A stretch of 64,000 nt of DNA from Curtobacterium sp. MCPF17_052 (GCF_003234085.1 NZ_QKSD01000007.1:62001-126000), one strand, 5' to 3'; shown: positions 7,983 to 17,169, counted from the first letter of the stretch. Made by a program: numbers and translations. Notes: a model not told the origin generated them from the sequence alone.

Positions 7983-8087
7983 CCCGCCCTGCCGCATCTC
8001 GCCTTCCCTCGTCCGCCCTTCCCGCATCCCGCCCTCCCGTATCCCGCACTGCCGTGTCCCGCACTGCCGCATCCCGACCTGCCGGGT
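7983..8087. repeat. Seven degenerate 15-bp tandem repeats
   Basis: Seven consecutive 15-mers can be aligned starting at 7983, 7998, 8013, 8028, 8043, 8058 and 8073; typical units are cccgcactgccgcat, cccgcactgccgtgt and cccgccctcccgtat. They lie upstream of, or at the very N-terminus of, the M23 peptidase frame on the minus strand. Length polymorphism between strains would be expected. Confidence 0.75.
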
Positions 8088-8219
8088 CCACGCTCACGCG
8101 TCCGACACGGCCACGGGGTCGGTCGGACGCGGTCTGTGGAGGGCGACCCCGGCCTCCCGTCCGGTGCAGGACAAGTCGGGCTGCACCACACCTGATGTGC
8201 TGAGCAGCCGCGGAAGGGG

Positions 8220-8225
8220 TACTGT
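8220..8225 (+). promoter_or_regulatory. Candidate -10 box of the sugar porter gene
   Basis: TACTGT matches the actinobacterial TANNNT -10 pattern and would start a transcript near 8232, giving a leader of about 95 nt before the GTG at 8327. No convincing -35 is seen. The remainder of 8088-8326 shows no gene. Confidence 0.4.
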
Positions 8226-8326
8226 CGGGGCCGCTCCGGACACCGCAACGCCGCTCGGACGGCGATCCAGCCGACCGCCGGGGCACCGTGCAGCACCCGG
8301 CACGGCGGCGGGAACCCAGGAGCATC

Positions 8327-9769
8327 GTGTCGACCACGACCACCGGACACGGCGACGACCGTGCGTTCAAGGGGAAGGTCACACTGTTCGCCATCGCGGC
8401 GGCGGTCGGTGGCTTCCTCTTCGGCTTCGACTCATCCGTGATCAACGGTGCCGTCGACGCGATCAAGGGTGAGTTCGACCTCTCCGATGCCGCCAGCGGC
8501 TTCGCGGTCGCCTCGGCCCTCATCGGCTGCGCCTTCGGCGCCTACTTCGCCGGCCGCCTGGCCGACCGCTTCGGCCGCACCAAGATCATGTTCTGGGCCG
8601 CCGTGCTGTTCTTCGTGTCCTCGATCGGCAGCGCGTTCGCGTTCGCGACCTGGGACCTCGTCATCTGGCGCCTCGTCGGTGGCCTCGGTATCGGCACCGC
8701 CTCGGTCATCGCACCGGCGTACATCTCCGAGGTCTCGCCGAAGGCCATCCGCGGGCGCCTGGCGTCGTTCCAGCAGCTCGCCATCACGCTCGGCATCTTC
8801 GCCGCGCTGCTCTCCGACCAGCTGTTCGCCGTGACCGCTGGCAGTGCGTCCTCCGAGGTCCTGGGCCTCGCCGCCTGGCGCTGGATGTTCCTGGTCGGTG
8901 TGATCCCCTCGATCGTCTACGGCGTCCTCGCGATCACCCTGCCGGAGTCGCCGCGCTACCTGCTCACGAAGGGCCGGAGCGACGACGCGCGCGAGGTGAT
9001 GGGCAAGATCGTCCCGCGCGACACGGTCAACACGAGCCTGGAGGAGATCCAGGACGGCATCAAGAAGGAAGCCAACGAGAAGAAGGGCTCGATCCGGGGT
9101 GACCGCTTCGGGCTCCAGCCGATCGTCTGGGTCGGCATCATCCTGGCGGTGCTGCAGCAGTTCGTCGGCATCAACGTGATCTTCTACTACTCGACGACGC
9201 TCTGGCAGGCGGTCGGGTTCAAGGAGGAGCAGTCCTTCCTCATCTCGACGATCACCTCGGTGGTCAACGTGGCCGTCACCTTCATCGCGATCTTCCTGGT
9301 CGACAAGGTCGGTCGGAAGCCGCTGCTCATCGCAGGTTCCGCGGGCATGTTCGTGTCGTTGACGATGGTGGCGATCGCCTTCTCGCAGGCCTCGATCGTG
9401 AACGGCGAACCGCAGCTCCCCGGAGGGTGGGGTGTCATCGCGCTGGTCTTCGCGAACCTGTTCGTCGTGTCGTTCGGCGCCACCTGGGGTCCGCTGATGT
9501 GGGTCCTGCTCGGTGAGATGTTCCCGAACCGCATCCGGGCCACCGCGCTCGGCGTCGGCTCGGCGGCCAACTGGATCGCGAACTTCATCGTCACGATCTC
9601 GTTCCCGGTGCTGTCCGGCTTCAACCTGACGGTCACGTACGGCATCTACGCGCTGTTCGCCCTGCTCTCGCTCTTCTTCGTCATCGCGAAGATCCCCGAG
9701 ACGAAGGGCCGCTCCCTCGAGGAGATGGGCATCAGCGCCGAGGGCGACGCCGTGAGCGCCAAGTCCTGA
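8327..9769 (+). CDS. MFS sugar porter (glucose/xylose-type sugar:H+ symporter)
   Basis: 480 residues with 12 predicted membrane spans. Sugar-porter signatures are all present: GGFLFGFDSSVINGAV in TM1, GRLADRFGRTKIM after TM2, PESPRYL at the end of TM6, VDKVGRKPLL after TM8 and PETKGRSLEEM at the C-terminus. It resembles the Streptomyces glucose permease GlcP in its TM1 region; the exact sugar cannot be told. The GTG start at 8327 is chosen for its AGGAG site (about 5 nt upstream); an in-frame GTG at 8288 lacks one. Single-gene transcript ending in a strong terminator at 9788. Confidence 0.9.
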   Translation: MSTTTTGHGDDRAFKGKVTLFAIAAAVGGFLFGFDSSVINGAVDAIKGEFDLSDAASGFAVASALIGCAFGAYFAGRLADRFGRTKIMFWAAVLFFVSSIGSAFAFATWDLVIWRLVGGLGIGTASVIAPAYISEVSPKAIRGRLASFQQLAITLGIFAALLSDQLFAVTAGSASSEVLGLAAWRWMFLVGVIPSIVYGVLAITLPESPRYLLTKGRSDDAREVMGKIVPRDTVNTSLEEIQDGIKKEANEKKGSIRGDRFGLQPIVWVGIILAVLQQFVGINVIFYYSTTLWQAVGFKEEQSFLISTITSVVNVAVTFIAIFLVDKVGRKPLLIAGSAGMFVSLTMVAIAFSQASIVNGEPQLPGGWGVIALVFANLFVVSFGATWGPLMWVLLGEMFPNRIRATALGVGSAANWIANFIVTISFPVLSGFNLTVTYGIYALFALLSLFFVIAKIPETKGRSLEEMGISAEGDAVSAKS

Positions 9770-9787
9770 TCCGCTCCATCCACGTCC

Positions 9788-9837
9788 GGGAGGCCCGGAT
9801 CACGTCAGCCGCTCGGCTCGCGTGATCCGGGCCTCCC
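9788..9837 (+). terminator. Terminator of the sugar porter gene
   Basis: Perfect 17-bp stem (9788-9804 with 9821-9837, gggaggcccggatcacg) with a 16-nt loop and a downstream ttctgtt. The gggaggcccgg part is shared with the long palindromes at 21970, 47290 and 63860. Confidence 0.85.
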
Positions 9838-9843
9838 TTCTGT

Positions 9844-10038
9844 TAGCATTTCCCCAGCAGCGCGCCGAGCGCGCTGACTTCGCGTGTCCACGCAGCACAC
9901 ACGGTCATCGGTCCCGCTCTCGCGAGCGGGCGGCTGTGTGTCCGGGCACCAGGGACCATGACCTCCGGTCGTGGTCGACACAACCGCACCAGGTGCACGG
10001 TCATGCCGTGCGCCGAGAAGACAGAAGGAGGACGGCAC
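9844..10038 (+). promoter_or_regulatory. rpsB promoter and structured 5' leader
   Basis: TAGCAT at 9844-9849 fits a -10 box. The roughly 185-nt leader then folds: ggtcatcggtccc (9903-9915) pairs with gggaccatgacc (9952-9963), enclosing a hairpin cccgctc/gagcggg, and a second hairpin gcacgg/ccgtgc (9995-10011) sits just before the ribosome binding site. Long structured leaders of rpsB are used in several phyla for S2 autoregulation; that role here is inferred from position and folding, not from a recognised motif. Confidence 0.5.
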
Positions 10039-10965
10039 ATGGCCGTCGTCACCATCCGCCAGCTGCTCGACAGCGGCGTCCACTTCGGACACCAGACCCG
10101 TCGGTGGAACCCGAAGGTGAAGCGATTCATCCTCGCTGAGCGCTCCGGCATCCACATCATCGACCTGCAGCAGTCGCTGGCCTTCATCGACCGCGCGTAC
10201 GACTTCGTCAAGGAGACGGTCTCGCACGGTGGCACGATCCTCTTCGTGGGCACCAAGAAGCAGGCGCAGGGCTCCATCGCCGAGCAGGCGACCCGCGTCG
10301 GCCAGCCGTACGTCAACCAGCGTTGGCTCGGCGGTCTGCTCACGAACTTCCAGACGGTCTCCAAGCGCCTCGCACGCATGAAGGAGCTCGAGGAGATCGA
10401 CTTCGACGACACGACGAAGGGCTTCACCAAGAAGGAGCTCCTCATCAAGAAGCGCGAGCTGGACAAGCTCCACAAGACCCTCGGTGGTATCCGCAACCTC
10501 ACGCGGACCCCGAGCGCGCTCTGGATCGTCGACACCAAGAAGGAGCACCTCGCTGTCGACGAGGCGCAGAAGCTCGGGATCCCGATCATCGGCATCCTCG
10601 ACACCAACTGCGACCCGGACGAGATCACGTACCCGATCCCGGGCAACGACGACGCGATCCGCTCCGTGGGCCTCCTGACCCGCATCGTCGCCGACGCCGC
10701 GGCCGAGGGCCTGAAGACCCGTCACAACGGTGGCAACGACGACGAGGCCACCGAGCCGCTCGCCGAGTGGGAGCAGGAGCTCCTCGGTGGCGACAGCGCG
10801 ACCCCGGCCGCCGACGCCGCTCCGGAGGGCGCCACCGTCGAGGAGAACAACGCCGACGCGCAGGTCGCCGCGAAGGAGATCGGCGAGCCGATCGCCGACG
10901 CCGACAAGAACGCCGAGCCGACGGCCGAGGCCGCCGCCGCTGCGGAGACCACTCCCGCCGAGTGA
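10039..10965 (+). CDS. rpsB: 30S ribosomal protein S2
   Basis: 308 residues starting [20 protein letters not shown], the standard S2 N-terminus, with an AGAAGGAG site 8 nt upstream. The body has the usual signatures ([47 protein letters not shown]). S2 binds the 30S head-platform junction. The last 65 residues form an Ala/Glu-rich acidic tail ([20 protein letters not shown] and onward), a feature of actinobacterial S2 proteins. It is followed by tsf, the universal partner, 90 nt downstream after a hairpin. Confidence 0.97.
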   Translation: MAVVTIRQLLDSGVHFGHQTRRWNPKVKRFILAERSGIHIIDLQQSLAFIDRAYDFVKETVSHGGTILFVGTKKQAQGSIAEQATRVGQPYVNQRWLGGLLTNFQTVSKRLARMKELEEIDFDDTTKGFTKKELLIKKRELDKLHKTLGGIRNLTRTPSALWIVDTKKEHLAVDEAQKLGIPIIGILDTNCDPDEITYPIPGNDDAIRSVGLLTRIVADAAAEGLKTRHNGGNDDEATEPLAEWEQELLGGDSATPAADAAPEGATVEENNADAQVAAKEIGEPIADADKNAEPTAEAAAAAETTPAE

Positions 10966-10971
10966 GCACCC

Positions 10972-11003
10972 GGGGCGCCGGACCGTGACCGGTCCGGCGC
11001 CCC
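10972..11003 (+). terminator. Hairpin between rpsB and tsf (partial terminator)
   Basis: Perfect 14-bp GC-rich stem (10972-10985 ggggcgccggaccg with 10990-11003) and a 4-nt loop, without a clear T-run. It may reduce read-through into tsf or stabilise the rpsB mRNA end. Confidence 0.55.
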
Positions 11004-11055
11004 TGCTCCGCTCCCCACTCTCCACACACGCACAGTCCAGAAAGGACTCCAGGCA

Positions 11056-11883
11056 ATGGCAAACTTCACCGCTGCTGACGTGAAGAAGCTCCGCGAGGAC
11101 CTCGGCGCCGGCATGATGGACGCCAAGAACGCCCTCGTCGAGGCTGACGGCGACTACGACAAGGCCGTCGAACTGCTCCGCATCAAGGGCGCGAAGGCCG
11201 TCGCCAAGCGCGACGACCGTGCGACCTCGGAAGGTGTCGTCGTGGCATCGGCCGACAACGGTGCCGCCACCGTCGTCGAGCTCGCCAGCGAGACCGACTT
11301 CGTCGCCAAGAACGAGAAGTTCACGACCCTGGCCGACAAGGTGCTCGGAGCGGTCGCCGCTGCCGGGGCCACCGACGTCGCCTCCGCGAACGCTGCGCCG
11401 CTCGACGGCAAGACGGTGCTCGAGGTCGTCAACGAGAACGCCGCCGCGCTCGGCGAGAAGCTCGAGGTCCGCACGGTCCGCCGTGTCGAGGGCTCGGCCT
11501 TCGAGATCTACCTGCACAAGACGAGCCAGGACCTGCCGCCGCAGATCGCCGTCGTCGTCGCGTACGAGGGTGACAACGCCGCCGAGGCGCGTTCGATCGC
11601 GCAGCACGTCGCGTTCGCGAACCCGTCGTACCTGACGCGCGCCGAGGTCCCGACCGAGGCCATCGAGAAGGAGCGCGCGACCGTCGAGGCGATCACGCGC
11701 GAAGAGGGCAAGCCCGAGGCTGCGCTCCCGAAGATCGTCGAGGGCCGCGTCAACGCCTTCATCAAGGGCATCTCGCTCCTCGACCAGGACTACGCGAAGG
11801 ACAACAAGATCTCCGTCGCGAAGGCCGCCGAGAACGCCGGCATCACGATCCAGGGCTTCGCCCGCGTCAAGGTCGGCGCGTAA
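11056..11883 (+). CDS. tsf: Elongation factor Ts
   Basis: 275 residues. The N-terminal UBA-like domain (MANFTAADVKKLREDLGAGM MDAKNAL, residues 1-45) and the TDFVAKNEKF motif that contacts EF-Tu are clear, followed by two alpha/beta core subdomains. EF-Ts exchanges GDP for GTP on EF-Tu in the cytosol. The start has an AGAAAGGA ribosome binding site. It lies between rpsB and pyrH, the conserved bacterial order. Confidence 0.97.
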   Translation: MANFTAADVKKLREDLGAGMMDAKNALVEADGDYDKAVELLRIKGAKAVAKRDDRATSEGVVVASADNGAATVVELASETDFVAKNEKFTTLADKVLGAVAAAGATDVASANAAPLDGKTVLEVVNENAAALGEKLEVRTVRRVEGSAFEIYLHKTSQDLPPQIAVVVAYEGDNAAEARSIAQHVAFANPSYLTRAEVPTEAIEKERATVEAITREEGKPEAALPKIVEGRVNAFIKGISLLDQDYAKDNKISVAKAAENAGITIQGFARVKVGA

Positions 11884-11893
11884 CGAACCCATG

Positions 11894-11927
11894 ACGGGGC
11901 CAGGAACCAACCGGTTCCTGGCCCCGT
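11894..11927 (+). terminator. Terminator downstream of tsf
   Basis: Perfect 15-bp stem (11894-11908 acggggccaggaacc with 11913-11927), 4-nt loop, then tgtcgtgc. It separates rpsB-tsf from pyrH, which has its own -10 box (TACATT, 11952-11957). Confidence 0.8.
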
Positions 11928-11988
11928 TGTCGTGCGCCCCCGCGCACCGAGTACATTTCCACGAGACCACGACGAAGGGTGCCCCGAC

Positions 11989-12708
11989 ATGACCGACGAG
12001 AAGACCGGACGCCGACGAGTCCTGCTGAAGTTGTCGGGAGAGGCGTTCGGCGCCGGATCCCTGGGCGTCAACCCTGACGTCATCAGCACCATCGCGAAGC
12101 AGATCGCCAGCGCCGCCCGAGAGGTCGAGGTCGCGATCGTCGTCGGCGGTGGCAACTTCTTCCGCGGCGCCGAGCTGTCGCAGCGCGGCATGGACCGCGG
12201 TCGCGCCGACTACATGGGGATGCTCGGCACCGTCATGAACGCCCTTGCGCTGCAGGACTTCCTCGAGCAGGCAGGTGCCGCCACGCGCGTGCAGTCGGCG
12301 ATCAGCATGACCCAGGTCGCCGAGCAGTACATCCCGCGGCGTGCCGAGCGCCACCTCGAGAAGGGCCGTGTCGTCATCTTCGGTGCGGGCGCGGGCCTGC
12401 CGTACTTCTCGACCGACACCGTCGCGGCGCAGCGCGCGCTCGAGATCGGTGCCGACGAGGTGCTCGTGGCCAAGAACGGCGTCGACGGCGTGTACTCCGC
12501 GGACCCCAAGAAGGACCCGACCGCCGAGAAGTTGCACCACGTGACCTACCAGGACGCGCTGCTCAAGGGCCTCAAGGTCGTGGACGCGACGGCGTTCTCG
12601 CTCTGCATGGACAACGGCATGCCGATGCACGTCTTCGGCATGGAGGGCGAGGGCAACGTCCGCGCCGCGATCCAGGGCGAGCGCATCGGCACCGTCGTCA
12701 GCAACTGA
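11989..12708 (+). CDS. pyrH: UMP kinase
   Basis: 239 residues of the amino-acid-kinase fold: [12 protein letters not shown] at the N-terminus, [11 protein letters not shown], the [20 protein letters not shown] uridylate region, [20 protein letters not shown] and [19 protein letters not shown]. It phosphorylates UMP to UDP for RNA, DNA and sugar-nucleotide synthesis. The ATG is preceded by AAGGG and by a -10 box TACATT about 32 nt upstream. Length and order (tsf-pyrH-frr) are standard. Confidence 0.96.
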   Translation: MTDEKTGRRRVLLKLSGEAFGAGSLGVNPDVISTIAKQIASAAREVEVAIVVGGGNFFRGAELSQRGMDRGRADYMGMLGTVMNALALQDFLEQAGAATRVQSAISMTQVAEQYIPRRAERHLEKGRVVIFGAGAGLPYFSTDTVAAQRALEIGADEVLVAKNGVDGVYSADPKKDPTAEKLHHVTYQDALLKGLKVVDATAFSLCMDNGMPMHVFGMEGEGNVRAAIQGERIGTVVSN

Positions 12709-12762
12709 CCGGCGCACCGCCGCCGACTGACTAGACTCGACCCGTACCGAAGGAGAACCACC

Positions 12763-13317
12763 GTGATCAGTGACGTCATGACCGATGCGACCGAGAAGAT
12801 GGCGAAGGCCGTCGAGGTGGCGAAGGACGACTTCGGCACCGTGCGCACCGGACGCATCAACGCCGCGCTCTTCCAGAAGATCCCGGTCGAGTACTACGGG
12901 TCCCCGACCCCCCTCGCGCAGCTCGCGTCCTTGCAGACGCCGGAAGCCCGCACGCTCATCGTGACGCCGTACGACAAGACGGCGCTCAAGGAGATCGAGC
13001 GTGCCATCGCGACCTTCCCGAACCTCGGTGCGAGTCCGACCAACGACGGCGAGATCGTCCGCGTGACGATCCCCGAGCTCTCGGCCGAGCGCCGTAAGGA
13101 GTTCGTGAAGATCGTCAAGAGCAAGGGTGAGGACCACAAGGTCGTCCTGCGCAACATCCGCCGCAAGGCGAAGGACGACCTCGACGCGCTGAAGGGCGAG
13201 GTGTCCGACGACGACATCGCCCGCAGCGACAAGGAGCTCGACGTCCTGACGAAGAAGCACGTCGACCAGATCGACGAGGCGCTGAAGAAGAAGGAAGCCG
13301 AACTCCTCGAGGTCTGA
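12763..13317 (+). CDS. frr: Ribosome recycling factor
   Basis: 184 residues, the normal family length. Starts at GTG with a GAAGGAG site 7 nt upstream. Signatures: [29 protein letters not shown], the ALKEIERAI region and the helical tail. RRF, with EF-G, splits post-termination ribosomes. TAGACT at 12732-12737 is a likely own -10 box. The stop codon overlaps the cdsA start (tgatg). Confidence 0.96.
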   Translation: MISDVMTDATEKMAKAVEVAKDDFGTVRTGRINAALFQKIPVEYYGSPTPLAQLASLQTPEARTLIVTPYDKTALKEIERAIATFPNLGASPTNDGEIVRVTIPELSAERRKEFVKIVKSKGEDHKVVLRNIRRKAKDDLDALKGEVSDDDIARSDKELDVLTKKHVDQIDEALKKKEAELLEV

Positions 13318-14309
13318 TGCGCCGTCCCGACCAGGGCGACGACCGCCCCACATCTGATGACCGCCGCACATCGGGGTTCCGACAGGACTTCGACGCGCGG
13401 GCGAGGGCGGCCCGGAACGACTTCGAGGCGCAGATCCGTCAGCGCCGAGCGGAGTTCGGTGCGCGGAACGAGGCACTGACAGCACGGACCGGGCGGAACC
13501 TGCCGGCAGCCATCGCGATCGCCCTGGCGTTCGCGGTGGTCATGCTCGGGTCGCTGCTGCTGTACACCCCGTCGTTCATGGTCGTGGCCGCGTTCCTGCT
13601 CGGGCTCGGCGTCTACGAACTGGCGAGCGCGATGCGGTTCGCCGGTCGTGACGTCCCCCGGATCCCGAGCATCGCGGTCGCGATCGCCACGGTGCCGGCG
13701 GCATTCCTGGGCGGGCAGATCTGGGCGCTGTTCACGCTGCTCGGCGGTGTGGTGTTCATCTCGCTCTGGCGTCTCGTCGAGGTCGCGGTGTCGCGCACGA
13801 AGCCGCCGGCGGCGAGCGTGGCGCGGGACCTGACGAACGGCCTGTTCGTCCAGGCGTACGTGACCCTGCTCGGTGCCTGCGTGGTGCTGCTGTCCGCGCA
13901 GGAACAGGGGCAGCTCTGGGTCGTCGGGTTCATCCTCGTGGTCGTCGCCGTGGACACCGGGGCCTACGCCACCGGCATCAACCTCGGCAAGCACCCGATG
14001 GCTCCGCGGATCAGCCCGAAGAAGACCTGGGAGGGCTTCGGCGGCTCGGTCGGCGCGAGCATCATCGTCGGCATCCTGGTCGCCTGGCTCATGCTCGGTC
14101 TGCCCTGGTGGACCGGCATCATCCTCGGGGTGCTCATCTCCGGGTCCGCCACCCTCGGCGACCTCACCGAGTCGATGATCAAGCGAGACCTGGGCATCAA
14201 GGACATCTCGTCGTTCCTGCCCGGCCACGGGGGACTGCTGGACCGGATCGACAGCATCCTGCCGTCCGCGGCCATCGCGTACCTGATGTACCTCGTCGTC
14301 AACCACTGA
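13317..14309 (+). CDS. cdsA: Phosphatidate cytidylyltransferase
   Basis: 330 residues, translationally coupled to frr. A charged cytosolic N-terminus of about 55 residues precedes eight or so membrane spans. The CTP-transferase signature near the C-terminus is clear: SPKKTWEGFGGS, then SATLGDLTESMIKRDLGIKD and PGHGGLLDRIDS with the catalytic Asp residues. It makes CDP-diacylglycerol for phospholipid synthesis in the membrane. The long soluble N-terminus is usual in actinobacteria. Confidence 0.94.
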   Translation: MRRPDQGDDRPTSDDRRTSGFRQDFDARARAARNDFEAQIRQRRAEFGARNEALTARTGRNLPAAIAIALAFAVVMLGSLLLYTPSFMVVAAFLLGLGVYELASAMRFAGRDVPRIPSIAVAIATVPAAFLGGQIWALFTLLGGVVFISLWRLVEVAVSRTKPPAASVARDLTNGLFVQAYVTLLGACVVLLSAQEQGQLWVVGFILVVVAVDTGAYATGINLGKHPMAPRISPKKTWEGFGGSVGASIIVGILVAWLMLGLPWWTGIILGVLISGSATLGDLTESMIKRDLGIKDISSFLPGHGGLLDRIDSILPSAAIAYLMYLVVNH

Positions 14310-14395
14310 CGGTCCGCTCGCTCCGTCGATCCTCCTGACCGGACGGGTCCGCGCGTCCAGGTGGCGCACCGGTCGGAGCCTGGCACAATGGCGCC

Positions 14396-14944
14396 GTGCC
14401 TTCGACGTTCCCGACTGCCCCCCGCTCGGTCCTCGGCTACGACTCCGACGAGGTCGACCACTTCCTCGAAGACGCTCGTCGCGCGTACACCGCGAATGAC
14501 AGTGCCCCGGGGATCGAGGCCGCCAAGATCCGTGCGACCGCCTTCTCGATGAAGAAGGGCGGCTACTCGACCGTCCACGTCGACGCTGCGCTCGAGCGAC
14601 TGGAGGACGCGTTCGCCGCCCGTGAGCGCGAGCGCGAGATCGCGGACGTCGGCCAGAAGGCCTGGTACGCGGAGGCACGGGGGAAGGCCTCGGACGTCGT
14701 CGCGCGACTGGGACGTCCCGACGCGCAGCGGTTCCAGCGGGTCAGCTTCCTGACGACCGGGTACCACCCGAAGGACGTCGACGCGTTCTCCCGTCGGCTG
14801 CACGGGTACTTCAAGGACGGCAAGCCGCTGAGCCTGACCGAGGTGCGATCCGTCGTGTTCCGTCCGAAGCACGGCGGGTACCGCGAAGCGCAGGTCGACG
14901 CACTGCTCGACGCCGTCATCGAGGTCATGCTCGCCGTCCGCTGA
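14396..14944 (+). CDS. DivIVA-domain protein
   Basis: 182 residues from GTG. A -10-like CACAAT (14384-14389, in TGGCACAATG) lies 6 nt upstream, so the mRNA is probably leaderless. Two DivIVA-type repeats: GYDSDEVDHFLEDARRAY near the N-terminus with KGGYSTVHVDAALERLEDAF, and GYHPKDVDAFSRRLH with HGGYREAQVDALLDAVIEVM. These short motifs occur in DivIVA/Wag31-related proteins that bind curved membrane at poles and septa; this one lacks the long coiled coil, so a scaffold role is unlikely. It follows cdsA, as in related genomes. Confidence 0.8.
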   Translation: MPSTFPTAPRSVLGYDSDEVDHFLEDARRAYTANDSAPGIEAAKIRATAFSMKKGGYSTVHVDAALERLEDAFAAREREREIADVGQKAWYAEARGKASDVVARLGRPDAQRFQRVSFLTTGYHPKDVDAFSRRLHGYFKDGKPLSLTEVRSVVFRPKHGGYREAQVDALLDAVIEVMLAVR

Positions 14945-15048
14945 GGCCGGAACGAGGACCTGCACCGGGCCTCCCGGACGGACCGAACCGACTCACCTGG
15001 GTCAGGTGCTTCGCTTTCCGTGATCGTTCCGTTATCCTGGTCAGACTC

Positions 15049-16023
15049 ATGGGCAGGCACACGGCAGACAACCGATCCGACCGCGGAACCCGCGCACCGG
15101 ACGATCTCGCGATCGTCAGTGAGCGCCGAGCGGCGAAGAACCGAATCCGCACGACGGAGACCTCGGTCGCCCGTCCGGTGACCGCACCGCAGGCGCAGCA
15201 GCACGTCGCTCCCGTCATCGCGCCCGTGTCCGTCGCCGCGAACCGTGTCTCGGACGCCTCCGCGGCTCGTGCCGCCGTCGCGTCGACCCTGACCGCACCG
15301 CGTGCCGTGCGTCGTGCACGCAGCCGCGCAGTCGCCCCGGTCAAGCCGCCGGCGCCGCGGTCCTTCGGGGGCTTCGTCCGGCAGCGCTCGACGATCCCCG
15401 TGCTCTCCTTCTTCGCGGTGTCAGCCTTCGTCGGCGGGTCGCTCTTCAACCCGATGCAGACGGACGCCGCGTCGGCCGCACCCGTGCTGGCGCCGGCGCC
15501 GATCTCGGTGCCGCAGCAGTTCTCGGCGCACGGCACGTACGGCGACTTCGACGCAGGGCGTGACGGCTTCGACGTCACCAAGCCAGCGCCGAAGCCGGTG
15601 CCGACGCCGACCCCCACCGCGACGCCGGACGCCGACGCGACCGACACCGACGCGGCGACGACGTCGACGTCCGCTCAGCAGCCGGTTGCCAGCACGCCGG
15701 TCGTGCCCGTCGCCACGCCGGACCCGGGCAGCGCCCAGGCCATCGGCCAGCAGATGGTCGCCGCTCGCGGCTGGGGCAACGACCAGTACAGCTGCCTCGT
15801 CTCCCTGTGGAACAAGGAGTCCGGCTGGCGGGTCAACGCCTACAACCCGAGTGGCGCGTACGGCATCCCGCAGTCGCTGCCGGGCAGCAAGATGGCATCC
15901 GCCGGTGCCGACTGGCAGACCAACCCGGCCACGCAGATCACCTGGGGTCTCAACTACATCACCGGTGTCTACGGCACTCCCTGTGGCGCCTGGGCGCACA
16001 GCGTCTCGTACAACTGGTACTGA
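15049..16023 (+). CDS. Secreted lysozyme-like transglycosylase (Rpf/SLT-type)
   Basis: 324 residues. A long basic N-terminus (about 110 residues) precedes a signal-anchor (PVLSFFAVSAFVGGSLF, about 120-140), then a Pro/Thr/Ala-rich linker, and a C-terminal lytic domain: QYSCLVSLWNKESGWRVNAY with the catalytic Glu, GAYGIPQSLPGSKM and a final CGAWAHSVSYNWY. This domain cleaves the glycan strands of peptidoglycan and occurs in many actinobacterial exported proteins. TATCCT at 15033-15038 is a good -10 box giving a leader of only a few bases. No ribosome binding site is seen. Confidence 0.85.
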   Translation: MGRHTADNRSDRGTRAPDDLAIVSERRAAKNRIRTTETSVARPVTAPQAQQHVAPVIAPVSVAANRVSDASAARAAVASTLTAPRAVRRARSRAVAPVKPPAPRSFGGFVRQRSTIPVLSFFAVSAFVGGSLFNPMQTDAASAAPVLAPAPISVPQQFSAHGTYGDFDAGRDGFDVTKPAPKPVPTPTPTATPDADATDTDAATTSTSAQQPVASTPVVPVATPDPGSAQAIGQQMVAARGWGNDQYSCLVSLWNKESGWRVNAYNPSGAYGIPQSLPGSKMASAGADWQTNPATQITWGLNYITGVYGTPCGAWAHSVSYNWY

Positions 16024-16035
16024 TCGGCGATCGGG

Positions 16036-16341
16036 GTGCCGCGGAGCAACCGGCCGCGGGGCCCACGCGGTCGTGGTCATGACGTCGAGCCGGAGGACTC
16101 CGGCTTCGACCGCATGCTCAACGGCTGGCGGCGCACCGAGCACCGGCGTGGTCGCGAGTGGTCGGTCCAGCCGATCTCGGCAGCGTCCGCGCAGAAGGAG
16201 TACGTCTGCCCGGGCTGTGGCCTGACGATCGAGCCCGGCGTCGCACACGTCGTGGTCTGGCGTGCGGACGGCGTCCTCGGCGACGCAGCCGACCTGGCAG
16301 CCCGACGTCACTGGCACCACCACTGCTGGAGCATCGCATGA
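16036..16341 (+). CDS. Small zinc-ribbon-like conserved protein
   Basis: 101 residues from a GTG 12 nt after the previous stop. N-terminal half is basic and Pro/Arg-rich; the C-terminal half has a CPGC pair (YVCPGCGLTIEPG) and an HWHHHCW end that could complete a zinc site. Its stop overlaps the start of the hydrolase as ATGA. Homologous small proteins accompany this hydrolase in related genomes as far as I recall, but the function is unknown. Confidence 0.7.
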   Translation: MPRSNRPRGPRGRGHDVEPEDSGFDRMLNGWRRTEHRRGREWSVQPISAASAQKEYVCPGCGLTIEPGVAHVVVWRADGVLGDAADLAARRHWHHHCWSIA

Positions 16342-17108
16342 CGTCCGAGCCCGCACCCGCCGCAGACGGCGCCGAGATCCGGTCGGGCACGGTCCTGCCC
16401 GCTTCTCGTACCGACATCGAGCTGGTCACCGATGACCACCTGACCCTCGTCGGCGAGTTGGCGGAACCGCTCGACCGGCCCGCGCGGGGAACCGTCGTCG
16501 CCCTGCACCCGCTGCCGACTGCGCAGGGCTTCATGGATTCGCACGTCCTGAAGAAGGCCGCCGCACGTCTGCCCGCGCTGGCCGACATCGCGGTCCTGCG
16601 CTTCAACTTCCGATCGGTGACCTCGCCCCGCGGTACCTCGGAGGGTGTCTTCGGCGACGGCGTGTCCGAGGGGTTCGACCTCCGTGCTGCCGTGCACGAC
16701 GTCGTCGAGCGGAGGCTGCCGACGCCGTGGTTGGTCGGCTGGTCGTTCGGCACCGAGGTCGTCCTCAAGCACGCCCTCGAGCACGTCGAGGCCGGGCACG
16801 TCGCCGGTGTGGTCCTGCTGTCGCCGCCACTGCACCGCACCTCTGACGAGGAACTCGCGCGTTGGGCCGCGGTCGAGGTGCCGGTGGTCGCCCTCGTCCC
16901 GGAGCACGACGACTTCCTGCAGCCCGACGAGGCAGCCCGACGGTTCGCCATCGCCCCGACGGTCCGGGTCGTTCCCGTTGCGGGGGCGAAGCACCTGTGG
17001 GTGGGGGAGAAGTACGTGCGGACCGTCCTCGACGCGATCGCCGATCTCGTCGTCCCGGGCAGCGCTCCGCTGCCGACCCACTGGCCCGCGGACGACCAGC
17101 GCCCCTAG
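16338..17108 (+). CDS. Alpha/beta hydrolase
   Basis: 256 residues from the ATG that overlaps the zinc-protein stop. The alpha/beta fold is visible: strand plus HPLPTAQGFMDS (oxyanion region), the nucleophile elbow VGWSFGTEV with Ser, an Asp/Glu in PEHDDFLQPDE and the His in AGAKHLWVGEK. It resembles the short YheT/ComE-type dienelactone-hydrolase-like proteins of unknown substrate. Cytosolic; coupled to the zinc-ribbon gene. Followed by a terminator at 17127. Confidence 0.82.
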   Translation: MTSEPAPAADGAEIRSGTVLPASRTDIELVTDDHLTLVGELAEPLDRPARGTVVALHPLPTAQGFMDSHVLKKAAARLPALADIAVLRFNFRSVTSPRGTSEGVFGDGVSEGFDLRAAVHDVVERRLPTPWLVGWSFGTEVVLKHALEHVEAGHVAGVVLLSPPLHRTSDEELARWAAVEVPVVALVPEHDDFLQPDEAARRFAIAPTVRVVPVAGAKHLWVGEKYVRTVLDAIADLVVPGSAPLPTHWPADDQRP

Positions 17109-17126
17109 CCCGGCCCCGTCAGTAGC

Positions 17127-17152
17127 CCGGCCCCGTCAGAGGACGGGGCCGG
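17127..17152. terminator. Bidirectional terminator with duplicated left arm
   Basis: Stem ccggccccgtc (17127-17137) with gacggggccgg (17142-17152), 4-nt loop, between two convergent genes. The left arm agcccggccccgtcag is duplicated: an extra copy at 17107-17122 just before it, a small tandem duplication. Confidence 0.75.
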
Positions 17153-17169
17153 CGCCGCGGACGGCGTCG

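Noticed and set aside
7983..8087. Tandem repeats considered as a CRISPR array
   Set aside because: 15-bp units with no spacers and no cas genes.
9805..13485. 1226-codon minus-strand frame across rpsB, tsf, pyrH and frr
   Set aside because: Antisense of highly conserved genes; the frame stays open only because of high GC at third positions.
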